From: a virus
Length of the DNA: 60,360 bases
Reading direction: 5' to 3' (one strand)
IMG/VR virus record: IMGVR_UViG_3300030943_000020
Span: 1-60,360 of that record
Shown here: positions 47,436 to 56,085 of the stretch, piece after piece
Layout of the letters: each line of letters opens with the position of its first letter
How positions within the stretch are numbered: the first letter of the stretch is position 1
Translations under genes and position numbers: made by a program
The notes under the pieces: generated by a model
What the model was told of the DNA's origin: nothing
What the model saw: the letters and a program-made list of their open reading frames with translations, nothing else
Database searches by the model: none

Positions 47436-48430
47436 CTAGATCATCTTTCCGCGCTGGTCGAGCCCGCCTACCATCCCCCGGAGCCTCTCGAAGGACCCGT
47501 TGGAGTTCTTCGCTAGAGCCCTCGCGATGGCGTCGTTCGGGTCAATGTCTGCTGCCTTGCCGGAAGCCGGTGTGGCTGCCTGCTCTGGGATGACGAGTCC
47601 CAGCATCGCGCCCTCGATGTCGTCGAAGGCCAACATGCTGACCTCTTCGAGAGCTTCCTTCTTGTCCTTCGCCTCGGACATGTATCCGTTGACGATGTAC
47701 CTGCCGAGACTCCGGGCCAGCCAAGAGAACCGCCCGTCCTCCCGGCGCTGCTGGAGGAACCTCCGCTGCTGGATGGCTGCGGTGATCTGCCGGAGGCGGC
47801 ACAGGGGAAGGTTCCAGATGACCTTGTCGGCCCAGCCGTACTCCGCCGACACGAGGTCGAAGGCTGCGGAGAACCCACCGAGAAGGCCATCAGGATCTAG
47901 GCCTTCGAGCTTGCCTTGGAGGATGCGCTCTGCTTCGCGACTGCGCTCGTCCGCTGTACCTGAAGAAGCAGAGCCAGACGTTTTCCCAGAGCCACGATGT
48001 GGGGGGCCTCGACCTTGATGATCTGCTCCAAGATGGTGACGAGGTCGTCGATCTCCGGGTCGGCCAGCTCCAGACGAAGCTCGTCGGCCAGCTGGGCGTT
48101 CTCCGCCTGCTGTGCCTTGGTGAGCTTCGCTCCCTCATGGAGGTTCGCCGGGGAGACCATCCGGTTGATGAACTCCACGGTCTCCTCTTCGGCATCCGGG
48201 ATGGCGAAGACGATGGCCCCGACCAGCTGGCCCGCGAACTCCTCCGTGGAGGTCTCCGCGTTGAACTTCAAGGTGGGAATGACCTCTGCCGCGCCCCGGG
48301 TGAGGATCTTCAGCAGAGCCATCAGGCCACGCGTCTTGAGGCGCTCGACCTTGATGGGGGTACCCGACTCCAAAGACAGCGGAGTGGACTCCGCTTCCAG
48401 CGTGTCGATGTCAGTGTTACCGGTCGTCAT
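47436..48430 (-). CDS. Tail assembly chaperone G-T fusion (-1 frameshift)
   Basis: The G frame (from 48430) slips at G GGA AAA (minus strand, 47987 to 47981) into the -1 frame and continues open to 47436. The fusion has 331 residues; the joint reads VALGK then TSGSASSGTADERSREAERI. The T part ends GGLDQRGKMI. Together with the G product it keeps the tape measure soluble during tail assembly. Confidence 0.85.
47897..48430 (-). CDS. Tail assembly chaperone G
   Basis: 177 residues, ATG at 48428-48430. MTTGNTDIDTLEAESTPLSL; a conserved helical core (EEFAGQLVGAIVFAIPDAEE) and an Ala/Ser/Lys-rich end (KQSASSKASSKA) downstream of the slip site. Lies between the major tail protein and the tape measure. 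Confidence 0.85.
   Translation of the reverse strand: MTTGNTDIDTLEAESTPLSLESGTPIKVERLKTRGLMALLKILTRGAAEVIPTLKFNAETSTEEFAGQLVGAIVFAIPDAEEETVEFINRMVSPANLHEGAKLTKAQQAENAQLADELRLELADPEIDDLVTILEQIIKVEAPHIVALGKRLALLLQVQRTSAVAKQSASSKASSKA
47981..47987 (-). promoter_or_regulatory. Programmed -1 frameshift slippery site
   Basis: The heptamer GGGAAAA in the correct G GGA AAA phase of the G frame. After a -1 slip the T frame has no stop until 47436. Its place near the end of G is the usual one. Confidence 0.85.
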
Positions 48431-48473
48431 GCGACTCTCTTTCCTAGTTGTTTCTGAAAATCAGGGCCTAGCG

Positions 48474-49055
48474 TCAGAGCGGACGGCTCAGCAGGTGTCC
48501 GATGCGCTTGGTCGGCTGGCCGGTGCGGCTGTCGATGACTGCCCCACCCTTCTCGTCCACCGAGGAGAACAGTGCGGAACCGTTGTAGTTCAGCAGCAGG
48601 CCTTCCTTGTAGGACGGGCCGTCGAAGCTGAAGGGCTGGAACTGGACCTTGTAGAGCACGAAGTCCAACAGGCGCACGATGCCTTCGGCGTCCTTGGAGG
48701 GCACCCGGACGACCATCGGTCGCGGCTGGGTGTTCATGGTGTTCTCTTCCCACAGGGGGAGAGTGAAGGTCTGGTCCGCGCCCGTGCCGGAGCTGGCCAC
48801 GACGGAGCCGGAGATCAGGCTCAGGGTCTGGAACGGGATGTATCCGCCCTGAATGGTGACATTGACTTTATTTGCCCAGTACCACGTGGACAGGATGGTG
48901 TCGTCGCCAGTGTTGTCGTAGCTGTCCTGATCCAGCTCAAGGGAGCCGGAGCGGATGCCGTAGATGTCGCCGAAGGTCTCTTCGAGACCAGTTGCGCCGT
49001 CCAAGATGGCGGCGTGGCTGATCGAAAATCCCTCGAAAGTCGTAGAGCCTGCCAT
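48474..49055 (-). CDS. Major tail protein
   Basis: 193 residues, ATG at 49053-49055 with GAAGGAG upstream. Tail-tube type beta sandwich (VNVTIQGGYIPFQTLSLISG; LLDFVLYKVQFQPFSF). Size and position just before the chaperones fit the tube protein. The leader carries the 16-bp box shared with the holin gene. Confidence 0.85.
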   Translation of the reverse strand: MAGSTTFEGFSISHAAILDGATGLEETFGDIYGIRSGSLELDQDSYDNTGDDTILSTWYWANKVNVTIQGGYIPFQTLSLISGSVVASSGTGADQTFTLPLWEENTMNTQPRPMVVRVPSKDAEGIVRLLDFVLYKVQFQPFSFDGPSYKEGLLLNYNGSALFSSVDEKGGAVIDSRTGQPTKRIGHLLSRPL

Positions 49056-49106
49056 GGTCGGTCTCCTTCAGAACGAGTGGCAAGGGAATGGTTCGGATTC
49101 TTGCCT

Positions 49107-49122
49107 ACCCATGAAGATCGGC
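49107..49122 (-). promoter_or_regulatory. Shared late-gene leader box
   Basis: The same 16 bases as 16669-16684, in the 81-base gap ahead of the major tail gene. The gap shows no sigma70 promoter. Confidence 0.4.
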
Positions 49123-49136
49123 CCCGGGCTTCCGGC

Positions 49137-49439
49137 CTAGTAGATGGCCTCCGACTCGACCAGCTCACCGAGAAGGTTGAACCTGTGGAGGACCCTCAGC
49201 ACTGGCTTGCCCTGCTGCCGCATGGTCTTCTTGCAGTCGTCACAGGACAGCTCCACGAGGTTCCCCTCCACGATCTTGGGGTGTTCCCCGGCGACCATGG
49301 TCTTGGCCAGCAGGCGGCGGGCTCCTGTCGGGCACCGCAGCTCCACGATCCGGGAGACCGCTCTGGTGATCCTCGTGTCGAGCTGAGGGTTCTCCTTCTT
49401 TCGGGGAAGCTGGTCGGGAGGGACTCTCCTATCAGGCAT
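49137..49439 (-). CDS. Hypothetical zinc-binding protein (100 aa)
   Basis: ATG at 49437-49439, preferred over a GTG six bases earlier because GAGGAG then stands five bases upstream. RCPTG and SCDDCKK supply Cys for a small zinc site in a basic protein. It lies between the glycosyltransferase and the major tail gene. Function unknown. Confidence 0.65.
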   Translation of the reverse strand: MPDRRVPPDQLPRKKENPQLDTRITRAVSRIVELRCPTGARRLLAKTMVAGEHPKIVEGNLVELSCDDCKKTMRQQGKPVLRVLHRFNLLGELVESEAIY

Positions 49440-50586
49440 GGTCACTCCTCGCGATCTGGGCCAAGGTCCACAGGCGCTCGCCCTGCTCCTTGGGCAGGTT
49501 GGTCTTGAGCTTCAGGAACAGCTTCTCGACCACGGCATCCCAGCTGTGCGCCTGCGGGATGATCTTGGCGGCGAGCTGGCCCTTCTCCTGTGCCTCGTTG
49601 CGGTGCTGGAAGACGTGGAGCATCAGCCGGGCGAGATCCTCGACGGACGCCCGAGCGTTGAACGTTTCTGGAAAATCAGGGCTGACCGGCTCCAGCGTGT
49701 AGGCCAACGGGTAGGAGTAGGCCGGGTCGAGCCACTGGGTGTGGCCGGACCAGTTGGTCGCGATGACCGGGCCCCCTGTGCTCATGAACTCCAGCGCCGG
49801 GACGTTCTTGCCTTCGCCACGGGACGGTGCGAGCAGGCAGTGCTGGACCTTGTAGAACTCGCGCACCAGCTCGGTGGGCCAGATGTCGTAGAAGATCCGC
49901 AGGGAGGAGAACTCGTCCCCTGTCTCCGGGTCGATGTCCCGGTACAGGTCCTCGATCTTGTGGTGCAGGCCGGGAGCGGTGGTCTTCAGGCTGAGACGGG
50001 CCCAGCGCCAGAACTCTGGGTCCATCGAGCGCGCGAGCCGGAACGCCTCAATGGTCCGCCACGGATCCTTCCGCTCGGAGAGGACTCCGATCTGGGCGAA
50101 GTAGAACTCCTTGGTGTCCCAGTCCCGGTCGAACATGTAGGGCCACATGGTGGGGTCGAAGCCGCCCTGCTGGACAAAGGCGGGGCCGTCGAAGTAGGGC
50201 TCGATGCAGGCCGGGTCGAGGTCGGAGTAGCCGACGAAGACGTCGAAGTTCTTCATCCGAGCCCGCAGGGTCTTACGGGTCCTCTTGGCGAGGTTGAGCA
50301 GGTTCGAGTACTCCCACATCGTCCACGCGACCTTGACCCCCACCTGAGGGGCAATCTCGTCAGGGCACTGGAGCTGGCCCGGGTCGATGTGGTTGATGTA
50401 GAGGTCGAACGGAGCCGCCAGCTCCTTGGTCAGGAGGTTGGCCACGTCCTGTGGCAGAGGGGCGTCCACCGAGGTGGCTTGCAGGTAGACGTCGGCTCCG
50501 TAGCGCATCAGCGCCTGAGCCAGACCGATCCCGTCCCCGCCGTAGCCGGAGTACGTGCTGATTGGTGATCGCAAAAGCACCTTCAT
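49432..50586 (-). CDS. Glycosyltransferase (GT-B, family 4 type)
   Basis: 384 residues, ATG at 50584-50586. It starts MKVLLRSPISTYSGYGGDGI (acceptor-domain glycine loop), has YFAQIGVLSERKDPWRTIEAF at the hinge, and ends with the donor-site motif PSRGEGKNVPALEFMSTGGP followed by VIATNWSGH. Such enzymes use nucleotide sugars. The place among head-tail and tail genes suggests it sugar-coats a virion protein, as known in some actinophages. The acceptor is not known. Confidence 0.8.
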   Translation of the reverse strand: MKVLLRSPISTYSGYGGDGIGLAQALMRYGADVYLQATSVDAPLPQDVANLLTKELAAPFDLYINHIDPGQLQCPDEIAPQVGVKVAWTMWEYSNLLNLAKRTRKTLRARMKNFDVFVGYSDLDPACIEPYFDGPAFVQQGGFDPTMWPYMFDRDWDTKEFYFAQIGVLSERKDPWRTIEAFRLARSMDPEFWRWARLSLKTTAPGLHHKIEDLYRDIDPETGDEFSSLRIFYDIWPTELVREFYKVQHCLLAPSRGEGKNVPALEFMSTGGPVIATNWSGHTQWLDPAYSYPLAYTLEPVSPDFPETFNARASVEDLARLMLHVFQHRNEAQEKGQLAAKIIPQAHSWDAVVEKLFLKLKTNLPKEQGERLWTLAQIARSDHA

Positions 50587-50623
50587 GTTGGACCTCCTTG
50601 GGTCTCTCTTGTTTTCAGAATCG

Positions 50624-51133
50624 TTAGGGAATGTTCACGCCATACGTAAGACGGCCCATGTAGGCCCCGTCAGTGTCCCGGATGGGTGAGAGTGTGGGTC
50701 CGGACACGCGGAGGCTCCCAGCGACCACCACGCCCGTCTTGGAGGCCACCTGATCGGCAGTGCCCCAGACGAAGGGCATTCCACGCGAGGTGCCCGCGTC
50801 AGTGAGGTGCAGGTGCTTGTCGAGGACCTTCTGGATGCTTCCGATCTTGGTCTTGGCGTCGTTGACCTTGACCGACTTGTCGTCGTTGCGAGTCGGGTCG
50901 GCCCAGATGTCGATGACCAGCAGGGGGAAGGTCATCGTGTTGTGACCATTGGGGGAGGTCCACGTGCCGTCCTCGTTGATCACGATCAGGCACCGGCCCG
51001 TGTTCTCGACCTTCACGTTGATCGGGTTCTCGTCGAAGATCCACGTGTCCCAGCTCATCGAGCGCCCCAGCAGATCCCGCAGCGCCGGATCCTGAGCGAG
51101 GAAGTTGCGGGTGGCCAGTGAGAGATCAGTCAT
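50624..51133 (-). CDS. Tail terminator-like protein
   Basis: 169 residues, ATG at 51131-51133. MTDLSLATRNFLAQDPALRD, then LIVINEDGTW, LLVIDIWADPTRNDD and a helical segment. It fits the tail-completion (terminator) family in size and position after the gp10-like gene. A one-mismatch palindrome (50611-50622) follows the stop. Confidence 0.65.
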   Translation of the reverse strand: MTDLSLATRNFLAQDPALRDLLGRSMSWDTWIFDENPINVKVENTGRCLIVINEDGTWTSPNGHNTMTFPLLVIDIWADPTRNDDKSVKVNDAKTKIGSIQKVLDKHLHLTDAGTSRGMPFVWGTADQVASKTGVVVAGSLRVSGPTLSPIRDTDGAYMGRLTYGVNIP

Positions 51134-51513
51134 TTCCGGAGTCCATTCAGCATGGCCTCGACCCACATGGGGTGCAGGGCAGCCAATGGTCTCATAAAGT
51201 CGTGGTCGCCGCGTGCGGAGGACTTGCCTGCCCAGTGAACTCCACGGCGCTTCTCGTAGATGGCGTAGTCGACAGGACCGGCATCGCCGTAGGAGATCTC
51301 ACCCTCCCACGTGGCCATGCCCATGGCGTGCCCGGTGCTGACCTTACCGGATGCCTTCAGGGCTCCGGACTCCACGTGGACAGCTGCCTGTGTCGCTGCG
51401 AACCCGAAGTCGAGCACAGCCTTCAGACCCATCTTGGTCTTGGCTGTGGGCATCATCTCCAGCCGGGTCAGTTCCCTGTCGATGTCGGACCAGTCGCTCG
51501 TGATCCTGATCAC
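51130..51513 (-). CDS. Head-tail joining protein, HK97 gp10-like
   Basis: 127 residues; GTG at 51511-51513 overlaps the previous stop. DRELTRLEMMPTAKTKMGLK, FAATQAAVHVESGALKASGK and YAIYEKRRGVHWAGKSS follow the HK97-gp10 pattern. Virion neck component. Confidence 0.7.
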   Translation of the reverse strand: MIRITSDWSDIDRELTRLEMMPTAKTKMGLKAVLDFGFAATQAAVHVESGALKASGKVSTGHAMGMATWEGEISYGDAGPVDYAIYEKRRGVHWAGKSSARGDHDFMRPLAALHPMWVEAMLNGLRK

Positions 51514-51962
51514 GGTACGAAGTCCTCAATGGGCTCTTCGGCGGGCCAGTTCTCGCCGTTCAGCTCCTGACCGGTCTCGATGATCTGGACCTCGATGTGG
51601 TGCCGGTCGGAGAAGGCCACGACCTCGTCAGGGATGGAGCGGATCTCGAACGTGCCCGACACCGGGATCGCTCCGTGCTCGTTGGGGATGGCCACGATCC
51701 GGTCCCCCGCCCTGATGGGCGCGTAGGGACCGGTGAGCATCACACCCACCCTGTCGGGTGCCTTGCCTGCGACCATGGCGGGGAGCGCGTCCTTGCCCTC
51801 GCGGATGAAGTTCATGTCGAGACGGCAGCGCAGGAACTGGAGCATGTCGTTGAGTGCAGGATCCGGGTCGGTCGCCTGCGCGTAGGCCATGGTGGCGACG
51901 CCGTCCTCAACGGTCAGCGTGAGTCGCTCGACCCGCACTGCGGAGTTGAACAGGTGCTCCAT
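51510..51962 (-). CDS. Head closure / connector protein
   Basis: 150 residues, ATG at 51960-51962. Beta-barrel pattern (VGVMLTGPYAPIRAGDRIVA; GTFEIRSIPDEVVAF), typical of head-tail stopper proteins at this position. The subfamily is uncertain. Confidence 0.6.
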   Translation of the reverse strand: MEHLFNSAVRVERLTLTVEDGVATMAYAQATDPDPALNDMLQFLRCRLDMNFIREGKDALPAMVAGKAPDRVGVMLTGPYAPIRAGDRIVAIPNEHGAIPVSGTFEIRSIPDEVVAFSDRHHIEVQIIETGQELNGENWPAEEPIEDFVP

Positions 51963-51992
51963 GGCTACTCCTTCCTTGTTTTGTGAAATGTC

Positions 51993-53453
51993 CTACCAAG
52001 CTGTGAGTGCTGCACGCTTCCAGCCAGTCGAGGTCTTGCTGTAGATGAAGCCATCATCGCTGGCAATGTCGCCCACCACGCCCAACGCATCAGCACTACT
52101 GGTGGGGATGGAGACGGACGACAGAGAAGTGATCTCCGGAGTTGCCCACTTCAGCCCGGCAGGCGTGGTGGGGTCGACAGTCAGAACCTCCCCTTCCGCG
52201 CCCACAGGAAGTACAGCGGGACCTCCAGATGCCGCCGTGAACAGCACGGTGGTCATCGTCTGGTAGCCACCGTCGCTGGCGGTGATGTAGATCCGGAAGT
52301 CGGTGTAGGCAAGGGTCCCATTGACTGTGAACGTCTGGGTCTGCCCGATGGTCCACAAGACCCCTGTGTGGGTCGAGAGGTCCACCCACGTTGAGCCGTC
52401 GTTGGAGCCCTGAATCTTGAAGTTCCGGGGGCTGCGGCCTGCTGAGAAGGTGTAGATGGTGATCGAGCATGACACCAACACCTCGGCTCCAGCAGAGTGG
52501 CCGGAGATCCAGTGGGGCAGGTCGAGAGCACTGTGCCAGTAGGTGGCTGGGTCGCCGTCGAAGGCGTTGCTGGCCTGATTGGTTGCCGACCCGTCAATGA
52601 CAGAGGATGCGGCGGACGAGATGATGTCAACCGGATGGGTGTCTCCGCCAGCGAGAGCGAAGGAAACCAGATCCCCAAGATGTGCCGGAGCTATCCCGGA
52701 ACCACCTGTCGTGGGCAAGGCGGCAACCGTGGCCGCAAGATCCTCCACCACGGCGATGGTGGCGAACCCGGTGACGTCAGGAAGTTCGGTCTTCAGGGCA
52801 TATGTGGTCAGGTCCACTGGAGCCGGGAGGTCGATGGTCTTGACGTAAGGAGTGAGGTCGACTGGAGTCGGGATGTCGGTCGTGTGTGCGTAGCCAGTGA
52901 GGTCCACCGGAGCCGGGAGGTCATCGGTGGTGATGAAGGCAGAGACGTCCGGGATGTCAGTCGTGCGGGCGTAGCCAGTGAGGTCCGCTGGAGTCGGGAG
53001 GTTCCCCCACCGGAACCCACCCGGGTAGCCGGAGTTCCTGAACAGGATCTGCCCATCGTCCGCTGGGGCGACGAAGGGGTCGCAGGACAGCCTGACCCAG
53101 TGATCCGTATCTTCGTAGGGGGCAAGCATGACCGGAAGTTCTGTCGCGAGTTTGCAGTAGAACAAGGTCTCCATGAAAGCAACCACCGAGCCCACCGCGT
53201 AGGCCTCACCAATCCAACCTCCCTTGAACGCCATAGCTCCGGGCAACGGGACGATGAGACCCGGGACGTCGTCGGCGGTGATGAAGGCGGAGACGTCAGG
53301 CAGCTCGGACTTCAGGGCCAGCTGGGAGATGTCCACCGGATCCACAGGAGCGGGGATGTCCGTGAGCTTGGCCAGCCCCGTGGCTGTGACCACAGAGGGA
53401 GGCAAGACCGGGTCGGTGACATCCACGGTGACGTAGCGGCGATTGGTAGCCAT
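51993..53453 (-). CDS. Fibre-like protein with discoidin (F5/8C) domain
   Basis: 486 residues, ATG at 53451-53453. The N-terminal half repeats TDIPAPVDLTGYA-like units, a fibrous pattern. Residues about 290-410 read as an F5/8 type C (galactose-binding-like) domain: NQASNAFDGDPATYWHSALD, then NFKIQGSNDGSTWVDLST and TDFRIYITASDGG. A C-terminal segment (TSTGWKRAALTAW) ends the protein. It lies between head-tail genes, not in the tail block, so it may be a head or neck fibre that binds glycans. Confidence 0.7.
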   Translation of the reverse strand: MATNRRYVTVDVTDPVLPPSVVTATGLAKLTDIPAPVDPVDISQLALKSELPDVSAFITADDVPGLIVPLPGAMAFKGGWIGEAYAVGSVVAFMETLFYCKLATELPVMLAPYEDTDHWVRLSCDPFVAPADDGQILFRNSGYPGGFRWGNLPTPADLTGYARTTDIPDVSAFITTDDLPAPVDLTGYAHTTDIPTPVDLTPYVKTIDLPAPVDLTTYALKTELPDVTGFATIAVVEDLAATVAALPTTGGSGIAPAHLGDLVSFALAGGDTHPVDIISSAASSVIDGSATNQASNAFDGDPATYWHSALDLPHWISGHSAGAEVLVSCSITIYTFSAGRSPRNFKIQGSNDGSTWVDLSTHTGVLWTIGQTQTFTVNGTLAYTDFRIYITASDGGYQTMTTVLFTAASGGPAVLPVGAEGEVLTVDPTTPAGLKWATPEITSLSSVSIPTSSADALGVVGDIASDDGFIYSKTSTGWKRAALTAW

Positions 53454-53456
53454 GAG

Positions 53457-54080
53457 TCAGACCCCCTGCGTGTAGAGGCCGGAGCCGGGCGGATCTTCGA
53501 TCCATGACGCAGGAACCACGTCGGCGTCGAAGAGAGAGGGCTCCCGGGTCTGGAGTCCGGGGGCTGGGTCAAGGTTGAAGCCAAAGTTGGCGGAAAGGCG
53601 ACGATCCACCGGGGACAGGTACTCCACGTTTCCAGAAACATGTCCGGTGACGAAGGTGCCGTCGTGCTCGAACATCTCGATGCCACCACGCTGGAAATCT
53701 CCACTCGCGCGGTCGCAGACCGACAGCTGGCCGACCGCCATGTCGAACCACATGATCCCGGTCTCCAGCCCCTTCTGGGCGGCTGCGGCCACCTTCGAGT
53801 AGGAGTAGGAGCCGATGGACTCGGAGTTGAACGGGGAGGCCTTGGCTGACTGATACGGAGCCGTCAGGTGGATGGCGTCGGCCATGGAGATGATGGCGAA
53901 GTCGACCATCTGCTGCTGGTCAGCGGTCAGCAGCTCCGGGTCGAAGATGCAGGTCCCGATCTTGAAGAGCAGGACGGCCTGAGGAATGGCGGAGGAGGCG
54001 ATGAACGTTTCAGGAAACGAGGCTACGGGCCTGCCTGTGAACGCCGCGATCAGCTCCCGGGTGTAGGTCTTGTATGCCAT
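53457..54080 (-). CDS. Head-tail adaptor protein
   Basis: 207 residues, ATG at 54078-54080. MAYKTYTRELIAAFTGRPVA, then LLTADQQQMVDFAIISMADA and YSYSKVAAAAQKGLETGIMW are like gp6/gp15-type adaptors. It contains two perfect palindromes (53638-53649 and 54007-54018), the densest pair in the structural block. Confidence 0.7.
   Translation of the reverse strand: MAYKTYTRELIAAFTGRPVASFPETFIASSAIPQAVLLFKIGTCIFDPELLTADQQQMVDFAIISMADAIHLTAPYQSAKASPFNSESIGSYSYSKVAAAAQKGLETGIMWFDMAVGQLSVCDRASGDFQRGGIEMFEHDGTFVTGHVSGNVEYLSPVDRRLSANFGFNLDPAPGLQTREPSLFDADVVPASWIEDPPGSGLYTQGV
53638..53649. repeat. Intragenic GTTTYNNGAAAC palindrome
   Basis: GTTTCCAGAAAC, a perfect copy inside the head-tail adaptor gene. 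Confidence 0.7.
54007..54018. repeat. Intragenic GTTTYNNGAAAC palindrome
   Basis: GTTTCAGGAAAC, a perfect copy inside the head-tail adaptor gene, 358 bases from the other one. Confidence 0.7.
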
Positions 54081-54098
54081 CCCTCAGGTCCTTTCCTG

Positions 54099-54758
54099 TC
54101 AGATGCTCGCGAGCGGAACAGCCCGAGCACGCCGGGCATCCTGAGCGACCATGTCGTCATCGAACTTCTCGCCCGGGAAGGGGACGAAGGGACCGGGGCT
54201 GAAGTAGTGGTGACCCCAGCGAAGGATCTGGGCGTTGGGGTTGTTGGCCAGATCGAGCCATGACGCCCCGTTGCGGTCCTGCGTGCGCTTGTAGGTCTCG
54301 CCGCCGACCTCGAACTCCAGCTCCTGACCCCTGTACCAGTTCTGGCCGAAGGCGATCATGCCGTCGTACACGAAGTGGATCAGAACCTTCTCACCGTTCC
54401 CGGCCTTGGCGTACCGCGTGGGGGCGTTCTCGGCGATGATGGCGTTGCGCTTGGCCATCCTGTCCTCCAGCTCCTTGATCCGGATCTCGGCCTCGGTCAG
54501 CTCGACCGGCTCCTCCGGTTCTTCCTCGGGCTCGTCGAAGGACGGCATCGGTTCAGCAAGCATGGCCTCCAGCTCGCGGATACGGGCAGCTTCGGGGTCC
54601 TCCGGGGCAGGGGGAGCCTTCTTGGCCGGTGCCTTGGCTGCACGTGCCGGGGCCTTCACAGGAGCCTTCGGAGGCTCTTCTGTGGGGACTACTACGTCAT
54701 CCGGTGTCAGTTCGAGGAGGTCCTCGAAGTTGTCCACTGGTTCCGTGGTGTCAGTCAT
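54099..54758 (-). CDS. Structural-region protein with acidic N-terminus (219 aa)
   Basis: ATG at 54756-54758 with CGGGAGGG upstream. Starts MTDTTEPVDNFEDLLELTPD, then Ala/Pro/Lys repeats (KAPARAAKAPAKKAPP), a coiled coil (EAEIRIKELEDRMAKRNAI) and a small beta domain (VLIHFVYDGMIAFGQNWYRG). The VDNFEDLL start resembles the VDNFDDLL tail of the gp32-like protein. Probably a head protein by position. Function unknown. Confidence 0.6.
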   Translation of the reverse strand: MTDTTEPVDNFEDLLELTPDDVVVPTEEPPKAPVKAPARAAKAPAKKAPPAPEDPEAARIRELEAMLAEPMPSFDEPEEEPEEPVELTEAEIRIKELEDRMAKRNAIIAENAPTRYAKAGNGEKVLIHFVYDGMIAFGQNWYRGQELEFEVGGETYKRTQDRNGASWLDLANNPNAQILRWGHHYFSPGPFVPFPGEKFDDDMVAQDARRARAVPLASI

Positions 54759-54780
54759 GGTTGTTGCCCTCCCGGGGTCT

Positions 54781-54803
54781 CTATGGAAGATCGGCCTTCG
54801 ACC
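54781..54803 (-). promoter_or_regulatory. Late-gene leader box, variant
   Basis: CTATGGAAGATCGGCCTT then CGACC on the plus strand, close to 58617-58639. It lies in the 93-base gap ahead of 54758, 22 bases from the start codon. The rest of the gap shows no clear promoter. Confidence 0.4.
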
Positions 54804-54851
54804 GCTCGGGAGCAGCTTACCGGAGTCCCAAGGTAGGGATTCATCTTTCGG

Positions 54852-56060
54852 TCAAGACTTGATGACCGCAGTCTGAACTGTGTCCGTCTGCGCCGAGATG
54901 AAGCCAGCGGTTCCCGACGTGATCGTGACCGCGTTGAGCTTTGCCTTGGAGGCGGTCGAGCGGACCACTACTCCCCACGACGCCCGGTTGCCTCCGGTTG
55001 CGGGCAAGACCACCGAGCCCACCACATGACAGGTGTCTGCGGCGATGTCGACCTCAGGGTAGGTGGCTGTGGCAGAGGTGGCGTTGTTGCTCACCTCGGA
55101 CCCAATGAGTGCCGAGTTCGACGCTCCGTCTGCGAACGCCACCCCCGTGCGTCCGTTGTAGTCGACGGTGACACCCTTGAGCTTGACCTTCGCCGTTGCC
55201 GTGACGCCGTTCTGGGAGTTGGAGTAGAAGTGTCCCCCGGCGAAGTTCAGCCCCAGTGCTGCGGCCTGCACGCCGTGCAGGTTGTAGCTCAACGTCATGC
55301 CGGTGAGGTCCACCATCATCGATCCAAGAGCGCCTGCTCCGAGGATGCCCGGTCCTGCGTTGCCTGCGCAGGTCGAGTTCGACACCTTGCCTCGGGTGGT
55401 GTGCGTTTCGGCCCGGATGAGACCGATGCCTGCGCCAGCGTTGTAGTTGCAGTCGACACCGTTCACCGAGAACTCGACCACGTCCGTGCCCACGTTCGGG
55501 TTCGGCTCGAAGTAGATGCCTCCCTTGGGGGCTGTGCCGTTGACGGTGCCATTGGAGTTGTAGCATCCGCCCTCGAACTTGACGCCGGAGGCTCCCGTGA
55601 CGGAGGCTCCGTTGCGCCGGTTGATGCGGCAGTCGCAGCGGGTCAGCACGACGTCATCGACTCCACCTCCGACGTAGATGCCATCACCCCAGCACTCGTG
55701 GACCTTCACGTCCTCAACCCTTGCGCCATCCCCACCAGTCAGGATGGAGATGCCGTGACCCCACTCTCCTGTCGAGCCAAGGTGTGTCCGGACGTCGCCG
55801 ATGATCTGCCCTCCCTTGACCTTGCAGTCGGCCTCCGAGATGGTGATCACCGAATAGCCCCCGAGATCGGTCGGAATGACGAGCAGGCGGGCACTGGGGT
55901 GCAGCTCCAGCGACATGCCGGGCTGATCCAGCTTGATTCCCAGCGCGGCATCAACCAGCCAGTCTCCCGCAGGGACGAAGCCGTCTCCTGCGAGCAGGGC
56001 GGCATTGGCGGACGCGCTGATGTCGGCACCGGGGACGGCTCCGTAGTCTGTGATGTTCAT
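54852..56060 (-). CDS. Beta-helix (pectate lyase-like) virion protein
   Basis: 402 residues, ATG at 56058-56060. The start MNITDYGAVPGADISASANA is the N-terminal signature of pectate lyase-type beta-helix spikes. Repeated turns follow (DVKVHECWGDGIYVGGGVDD; KVSNSTCAGNAGPGILGAG). It belongs to the fibre cluster downstream of the capsid gene. It may bind or cut a surface polysaccharide. Confidence 0.75.
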   Translation of the reverse strand: MNITDYGAVPGADISASANAALLAGDGFVPAGDWLVDAALGIKLDQPGMSLELHPSARLLVIPTDLGGYSVITISEADCKVKGGQIIGDVRTHLGSTGEWGHGISILTGGDGARVEDVKVHECWGDGIYVGGGVDDVVLTRCDCRINRRNGASVTGASGVKFEGGCYNSNGTVNGTAPKGGIYFEPNPNVGTDVVEFSVNGVDCNYNAGAGIGLIRAETHTTRGKVSNSTCAGNAGPGILGAGALGSMMVDLTGMTLSYNLHGVQAAALGLNFAGGHFYSNSQNGVTATAKVKLKGVTVDYNGRTGVAFADGASNSALIGSEVSNNATSATATYPEVDIAADTCHVVGSVVLPATGGNRASWGVVVRSTASKAKLNAVTITSGTAGFISAQTDTVQTAVIKS

Positions 56061-56085
56061 GCTGCTCCTTGGGGTGGAAAGTGGA

